DNA from: Paracoccaceae bacterium
GTDB lineage: Bacteria > Pseudomonadota > Alphaproteobacteria > Rhodobacterales > Rhodobacteraceae
Reading direction: 5' to 3'
Length of the DNA: 9,688 nt
Assembly (NCBI GenBank): GCA_021767525.1
Contig: JAASTF010000106.1
Location: 1 to 9,688 of the forward strand
The notes beneath the pieces were generated by a model. The model was given only the letters and a program-made list of their open reading frames with translations. It was not told where the DNA came from and made no database searches. The position numbers were made by a program, and so were the translations under genes. Position 1 is the first letter of the stretch. The number at the start of each line of letters is the position of its first letter. Of this stretch, positions 5,667 through 9,688 are shown piece after piece.

Positions 5667-7991
5667 ATGTCTTTCGATACGCTACGGCATTCTTCCGTCC
5701 TGACACGGTTTTCGCTGGTGCTTGGCTTTGTGCTGGTGGTCATCGGCCTGCTGAACACGATGCCCTCGATCCCAGGATTGGATGACTGGGTCACCGCCAC
5801 CTTCGGAAGCGGGGTGGTGATCCGCCGGTTTTCCTTCGAATACCTGGCGCCCCTGTGTTTCGTGCTGATGATGACGACCGTGGCGCTGGATCAGTCGATG
5901 GCGCGCCTTTACCGCGACAGGGGGCGCGGCTGGCGGCTGTTCGGGCTGGCGATGGATGTGGCGCTGGTGGTCATGGCCTTTGCGATGGCCGCCGCTTACC
6001 TGATCGAAATCGACAGTGTCTGCCTGATCGACCAGATCACCGGCGAACGTGCCGAGCTTATCGCCCGTGCCCTGAAAGAAGAAATCGCGTTCAACGAATC
6101 CATGGGGCTGCCGCCGCCCTCGACGGTGGACGACCCCAATTGCATCGCCACGCTGGGCCTGTGGCTGTTTCCTTTGATGGCGCTCTCGATCGTGGTGTTC
6201 CTGGGCTACAACGTGCGGGTCTGGGGCTTTCCGCTGGTGGCCGTGGCCATCCTGGTGGCCAGCTACACGATGCTGACCGTGTTCATCTGGTATGCCTTTG
6301 GCGCGGATGACATGAACAAGTACCTGGTGACCAAGCTGGGCGGCGAGCCGCGGCAGCTGATCGACGGGCGGCCCAATGTGCGCGACATCCTTGTGAACAA
6401 TGCCCAGGGCCTTTTGGGTCGGTTCATGGCGATCCTGATGAACACCGTCTTTCCCTATATCGTGTTGGGCGCGCTGTTCGGTGTCTCGGCCGGTGGCCGG
6501 TCGCTGATCAAGATCGCCTTTCTGTGGACGCGCCGCCTGCGCGGCGGCCCGGCGCATGCCGCCATCGTCAGCTCGGCCATGTTCGGCACCATTTCCGGCG
6601 GCCCGGTGGTGAATGTGTTGTCCACCGGGGTTTTGACAATTCCGATGATGCTGAAACGCGGGTTCGACCGCCGCTTTGCCGGCGGGATCGAGGCCGCGGC
6701 CAGCTCGGGCGGGCAGATCATGCCGCCGGTGATGGGCGTTGCCGCCTTCGTTCTGGCCGCCATGACCGTGGTGCCCTACCGCGAGGTGATCGTCGCGGCC
6801 GCCTTGCCCGCGCTGGCCTATTTCGGCTGTCTGTTCCTGACCGTGGTGTTCCAGGCCCGCAAGCAGGGGATCGACGCCGTGGGCGAGGCCACCGAGGACA
6901 TGCGCCTTTCGCGCGAAGACAAGATCCACCTGATCATGATCTTCGCGCCGATCCTTCTGATCCTTGCACTGCTTCTGACCCCGAAAGAGGCCGTGGGCTG
7001 CGGCCCGCTGGCCGGGCTTTGGGGCGTGACACAGATCATCAGCGAGAATGGCTGCCGCGCCGAGAACCTGCCCTGGCTGCTGCAAATCGTGCAGAACTCC
7101 GCCGGCGATGCGGGCAGCGCCGGCTGGTGGGCGGTGGCGCTGTTGGTGCTGCTGTTCTTTCTGGATCGCGAGATCCGCCAGGCCCCGGGCAAGATCGTGT
7201 TTGCCCTGGCCGATGCCGGGCTGCTGGTCAGCCGGCTGTACCTGATGTTCCTGGCCGTGTCGGTGATCGACTTTTGCCTGAATTTCACTGGTCTTTCCAA
7301 TTACATCGCGGTCGATATCGTGGGATGGCTGCGCGATGCCGGGCTTGGGACGGGCCAAAATGCGCTGTTCATGTTCCTTGCACTCTTGGCAACGATGGTG
7401 ATGGCGATCATCCTTGGGATGGGTATGCCGACCGTGCCCGCCTATATCAACGTGGCGCTATTGATGGGGCCGATGCTGGTGGGGCTGGGGATCGCCACCT
7501 TCACCGCGCATATGTTCGTCTTCTACTTTGCCGTGGCCAGTGCGATCACGCCGCCCGTGGCCATCGCCGCTTTCGCCGCCGCGTCGATCACCAAGGCCGA
7601 TCCGATGCGCACCGGCCTGGCGGCGGTGCGGGCCGGCGTGGTGATGTTCGTCATCCCCTTTGTCTTTGCCTTCTACCCCGAGCTTTTGCTGATCGAGCAG
7701 GCCCAGCTGAACCCGCTGCCAGGTGGCGACACCTATCTGCCCGGGCTTGACGGCCAGGTGCACCCGCTGCACCTGCTGGGGATCCTGGCGCGCATGGCCC
7801 TGGCCTTTTACTTGCTGGCGACGGTTCTGGCGCGGTTCGAAACGCGCCCGATGGGCCGCGCCGAAATGGGCCTGCGCCTGGCGCTGTCGGTTGCGATCAT
7901 GGTGAAGGCGCCGGTGATCTTCGGCCCGGCGATTGTTCTGGCGGGTGGCGTGCTGCTATGGCACCGCCGTGCCGCGCCCTTGCCTGCCTGA
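5667..7991 (+). CDS. TRAP transporter fused permease, 4TM/12TM (TAXI type)
   Basis: The 774-residue protein joins a small DctQ-like part (helices within about residues 15-210) to a large DctM-like part (about 255-670), with extra C-terminal helices (about 702-767). The diagnostic segment is FGTISGGPVVNVLSTGVLTIPMM (306-328), followed by RRFAGGIEAAASSGGQIMPPVMGVAAF (335-361). The second-half counterpart is ILGMGMPTVPAYI (582-594) and ASAITPPVAIAAFAAASI (624-641). These are the two re-entrant hairpin regions of the sodium-driven TRAP elevator. Two non-membrane loops are notable: residues 113-162 (with C119 and C159) and 439-485 (with C445 and C463), both rich in polar residues and probably periplasmic. 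The gene follows the binding-protein gene by 82 bp. The start ATG at 5667 has only a weak AAGGG at 5655-5659. It works with the TAXI receptor encoded upstream to import one solute using an ion gradient. Confidence 0.93.
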   Translation: MSFDTLRHSSVLTRFSLVLGFVLVVIGLLNTMPSIPGLDDWVTATFGSGVVIRRFSFEYLAPLCFVLMMTTVALDQSMARLYRDRGRGWRLFGLAMDVALVVMAFAMAAAYLIEIDSVCLIDQITGERAELIARALKEEIAFNESMGLPPPSTVDDPNCIATLGLWLFPLMALSIVVFLGYNVRVWGFPLVAVAILVASYTMLTVFIWYAFGADDMNKYLVTKLGGEPRQLIDGRPNVRDILVNNAQGLLGRFMAILMNTVFPYIVLGALFGVSAGGRSLIKIAFLWTRRLRGGPAHAAIVSSAMFGTISGGPVVNVLSTGVLTIPMMLKRGFDRRFAGGIEAAASSGGQIMPPVMGVAAFVLAAMTVVPYREVIVAAALPALAYFGCLFLTVVFQARKQGIDAVGEATEDMRLSREDKIHLIMIFAPILLILALLLTPKEAVGCGPLAGLWGVTQIISENGCRAENLPWLLQIVQNSAGDAGSAGWWAVALLVLLFFLDREIRQAPGKIVFALADAGLLVSRLYLMFLAVSVIDFCLNFTGLSNYIAVDIVGWLRDAGLGTGQNALFMFLALLATMVMAIILGMGMPTVPAYINVALLMGPMLVGLGIATFTAHMFVFYFAVASAITPPVAIAAFAAASITKADPMRTGLAAVRAGVVMFVIPFVFAFYPELLLIEQAQLNPLPGGDTYLPGLDGQVHPLHLLGILARMALAFYLLATVLARFETRPMGRAEMGLRLALSVAIMVKAPVIFGPAIVLAGGVLLWHRRAAPLPA

Positions 7992-8086
7992 CATCATCCG
8001 CCTCTTGCCATGTAAAGGCGGCTTGAGTCAGGTTGGGCGGCGGCCACATGGCCATTCTTAACGCACGCATTGCCAAGGACGCCCAG
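7992..8086 (+). other. Gap between permease and aminotransferase with weak hairpin
   Basis: CCGCCT (7998-8003) and AGGCGG (8016-8021) form a 6-bp stem with a 12-base loop and no T-run. It is too weak to be called a terminator. No convincing promoter was found, so read-through from the TRAP genes into the aminotransferase is possible but not shown. Confidence 0.3.
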
Positions 8087-9247
8087 ATGATCTTTGCCGA
8101 CAGCCTGTCCCGGCTTGGAACCGAATCCGCCTTTACCGTTCTGGCACGCGCTCAGGCGCTGGCCGCCGAAGGGCGCGAAATCATAAATCTTGGCATCGGC
8201 CAGCCCGATTTCCAAACACCCGGCCACGTGGTCGAGGCCGCGATCGAGGCGCTGCGCGACGGGCATCACGGCTATACGCCCGCCAACGGCATCCTGCCCC
8301 TGCGCGAGGCCGTCGCCGCCGACCTGCATCGCCGCCACGGGGTCGAGGTGAACCCCGGTAACGTACTGGTCGTACCGGGCGGGAAGCCCACGATGTTCTT
8401 TGCCATCCTGATGTTCGGCCAGCCAGGCTCGGAGATCATGTATCCCAACCCGGGCTTTCCGATCTATGAAAGCGTGATCCGCTACACCGGCGCCACAGCG
8501 GTTCCCATGGCCCTGCACGAGGACAAGGGATTTGCCTTTTCGGCCGAGGCGGTTCTGGATCAGATCACCCCGCGCACGCGTCTTATCATCGTCAACAGCC
8601 CGGCCAACCCGACCGGCGGCGTGACGCCCCGCGCCGAGATCGACAAACTGGTGACAGGGCTGGCGGCGCATCCGCATGTCGCGGTTCTGTCCGACGAGAT
8701 TTACAGCCAGATGCTCTATGGCGGGCGCGAGCACGTCTCGCTTTTGCAATATCCCGAAATCCGCGATCGCCTGATCGTTCTGGATGGCTGGTCGAAAACC
8801 TATGCGATGACCGGCTGGCGCCTGGGCTACGCCGTATGGCCCGATGGCGCAATCGACGCGGCCACGCGATTGGCCATCAATGACCATTCCTGCGTGAACG
8901 CGGCGGCGCAATATGCCGGGCTTGCGGCGCTGACCGGGCCGCAGGACGCGGTCGAGCAGATGATGGCCGAATTCGACAAACGGCGGCAGGTGATCGTCGC
9001 GGCGCTGAACGACCTGCCGGGCCTGCGCTGCACCGATCCGGCGGGCGCCTTTTATGCCTTTCCGAATATCGAGGGAACCGGGCTTACCGCCGCTCAGGCG
9101 CAAGACCTGTTTCTGGAAAAGGCCGGTGTCGCCACGGTGGCCGGCACCGCTTTCGGCGCGCATGGCGAGGGGTATTTGCGGCTGTCCTACGCCAACTCGA
9201 CCGAGAATATCCTGAAGGCGATCGACCGTATCCGCAGCGTGCTTTGA
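8087..9247 (+). CDS. Class I/II PLP-dependent aminotransferase (AspC-like fold type I)
   Basis: From ATG at 8087 the product has 386 residues, the normal size for this family. It shows INLGIGQPDFQTP (33-45), HGYTPANGILPLREAVAADL (61-80), VVPGGKPTMFFAI (95-107), NPGFPIYESVIRYTGA (121-136), NSPANPTGG (170-178, PLP-ring Asn174), SDEIYSQMLYGG (202-213, Asp203 and Tyr206), SKTYAMTGWRLGY (236-248, Schiff-base Lys237) and GYLRLSYANS (362-371, substrate-carboxylate Arg365). All key residues are present, so it is likely an active cytoplasmic transaminase. Its amino donor and acceptor cannot be told from sequence. Start 8087 has an AAGGA (8075-8079) seven bases upstream; ATG at 8048 (adding 13 residues) is possible but has no comparable site. 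It lies 95 bp after the TRAP permease on the same strand, so it may process the imported compound or be a housekeeping gene next to the rRNA operon. Confidence 0.92.
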   Translation: MIFADSLSRLGTESAFTVLARAQALAAEGREIINLGIGQPDFQTPGHVVEAAIEALRDGHHGYTPANGILPLREAVAADLHRRHGVEVNPGNVLVVPGGKPTMFFAILMFGQPGSEIMYPNPGFPIYESVIRYTGATAVPMALHEDKGFAFSAEAVLDQITPRTRLIIVNSPANPTGGVTPRAEIDKLVTGLAAHPHVAVLSDEIYSQMLYGGREHVSLLQYPEIRDRLIVLDGWSKTYAMTGWRLGYAVWPDGAIDAATRLAINDHSCVNAAAQYAGLAALTGPQDAVEQMMAEFDKRRQVIVAALNDLPGLRCTDPAGAFYAFPNIEGTGLTAAQAQDLFLEKAGVATVAGTAFGAHGEGYLRLSYANSTENILKAIDRIRSVL

Positions 9248-9454
9248 CCCTGGCAAGCGGCCCGGCATTTCAGGTCGATCCACCGTTGCGGGTCTTTGAA
9301 AAACGTCCCTGGTTGCCAGCAAAGACACAGGCGCAGCCTTAGCTTACACGCCCAACGCCATCAGACCCATCATCGTCGTCGGAATTGACAGTCAGCGCTT
9401 ACGATGCCTGGCCGCTTCGCGCGCTGTGGTGGGTGTGTAACCGCCACACAATGG
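9248..9454. other. Non-coding gap between aminotransferase and rRNA operon terminator
   Basis: No supported gene or tRNA was found here. There are only loose inverted repeats: CTGGCAA at 9250-9256 with TTGCCAG at 9313-9319, and GTCTTT at 9292-9297 with AAAGAC at 9321-9326. Neither is followed by a T-run, so no terminator for the aminotransferase can be assigned. The antisense open frame that enters this region is a composition artefact of the aminotransferase gene. Confidence 0.5.
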
Positions 9455-9495
9455 CGAAACACAAAACACCCGCTCGGCGCGGGGCCGAGCGGGTG
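9455..9495 (-). terminator. Rho-independent terminator of the rRNA operon
   Basis: CACCCGCTCGGC (9467-9478) and GCCGAGCGGGTG (9484-9495) are perfect 12-bp arms around a 5-base loop. Read on the minus strand the stem is followed at once by TTTTGTGTTTC, a good U-tract. The direction and the position about 60 bases after the 5S gene identify it as the end of the rrn transcript. Confidence 0.92.
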
Positions 9496-9501
9496 CTTGA
9501 T

Positions 9502-9526
9502 GATCGGTCATGGATGAATGACCATC
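9502..9526 (-). other. Hairpin in the 5S rRNA 3' trailer
   Basis: GGTCAT (9506-9511) pairs with ATGACC (9518-9523) around a 6-base loop, and GAT (9502-9504) with ATC (9524-9526) extends the stem past a single bulged base. It lies in the transcribed trailer between the 5S gene and the terminator and could be a processing structure. No tRNA cloverleaf fits this space. Confidence 0.4.
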
Positions 9527-9541
9527 GTTTTAGAGAGACTT

Positions 9542-9685
9542 GAGGTTTTTGCTAGGTTTGGCGGTGACCTACTCTCCCACGTCTTGAGACGCAGTACCAT
9601 TGGCGCTACGGCACTTAACGGCCGGGTTCGGAATGGATCCGGGTGTTTTGCTCGTGCTATGACCACCAAACCGAGTAAAAACCTC
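9542..9685 (-). repeat. 9-bp inverted repeat enclosing the 5S gene (precursor processing stem)
   Basis: GAGGTTTTT at 9542-9550 is the exact reverse complement of AAAAACCTC at 9677-9685. In the transcript these flanks would extend helix I of 5S rRNA after a short internal loop, giving the kind of AU-containing stem trimmed by RNases during 5S maturation. Confidence 0.7.
9556..9671 (-). rRNA. rrf: 5S ribosomal RNA
   Basis: Read on the minus strand the gene begins GTTTGGTGGTCATAGCACGA and ends GTAGGTCACCGCCAAAC, with the conserved internal CCGAACCCGGCCGTTAAG and AATGGTACTGCG. The ends pair to form helix I (GTTTGG with CCAAAC). The size of about 115-116 bases is normal. It is the last RNA of an rRNA operon whose 16S and 23S genes lie beyond the right edge. 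The exact ends may differ by one or two bases. Confidence 0.97.
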
Positions 9686-9688
9686 GTC

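Noticed and set aside
5682..7358. 558-codon open frame on the minus strand opposite the TRAP permease
   Set aside because: The translation is a low-complexity His/Gln/Arg-rich string produced by reading hydrophobic codons in antisense; the plus-strand frame is a clear permease.
7998..8021. Candidate terminator after the TRAP permease
   Set aside because: There are only 6 paired bases with a 12-base loop and no T-run.
7994..9328. 444-codon open frame on the minus strand opposite the aminotransferase
   Set aside because: It is antisense to a fully conserved PLP enzyme, has no recognisable motif and has no supporting ribosome-binding site seen.
9502..9531. Plus-strand terminator for the aminotransferase (GGTCAT hairpin followed by GTTTT)
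   Set aside because: The stem is weak and bulged, lies 250 bases from the gene and falls within the rRNA trailer, so the assignment is not supported.
1..9688. CRISPR arrays, insertion sequences, phage or toxin-antitoxin genes
   Set aside because: No regularly spaced repeats, transposase motifs, terminal inverted repeats or small paired genes were seen on either strand.

Overview
The window looks like chromosomal DNA from an alphaproteobacterium, most likely a Rhodobacteraceae (Roseobacter/Paracoccus-type) genome. This rests on the GC-rich coding sequence, the 5S rRNA sequence at the right edge, which resembles those I know from Rhodobacteraceae, the TAXI-type TRAP transporter with fused membrane subunits, and the alkane-monooxygenase-like tail at the left edge. 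No insertion sequence, phage gene, CRISPR array or tRNA was seen.

Layout: 1-198 holds the C-terminal end of an AlkB-like membrane hydroxylase (+). It converges, with a 6-bp overlap, on an unassigned polytopic permease (-, 193-1587). About 150 bp of divergent intergenic DNA separates that permease from a LysR-family regulator (+, 1741-2658). Then comes a same-strand cluster: a cytoplasmic formylglycine-type sulfatase/phosphonate monoester hydrolase-like enzyme (2804-4474), a TAXI-family TRAP periplasmic binding protein (4526-5584), a fused 4TM/12TM TRAP permease (5667-7991) and a class I PLP aminotransferase (about 8087-9247). The right end is the 3' end of a ribosomal RNA operon on the minus strand: the 5S rRNA gene (about 9556-9671), a trailer, and a strong Rho-independent terminator (9467-9495 with its U-tract just to the left).

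How the parts may work together: the binding protein and permease form a complete secondary uptake system. The sulfatase-like enzyme has no signal peptide, so it should act in the cytoplasm on something brought in intact. The LysR gene sits directly upstream in the same orientation and is the natural candidate regulator. The aminotransferase follows the permease after about 95 bp and may be a further catabolic step, although it could be independent. The simplest reading is an uptake-and-hydrolysis locus for a small sulfate ester or phosphonate/phosphate ester, possibly with an amino group. The substrate cannot be read from sequence. Perfect GC-rich hairpins on both sides of the binding-protein gene suggest mRNA segmentation that raises binding-protein levels. 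The families are all known; what may be new is the combination and a few details (a CGSSR sulfatase signature, an unusual leader before the sulfatase, cysteine-bearing loops in the permease).
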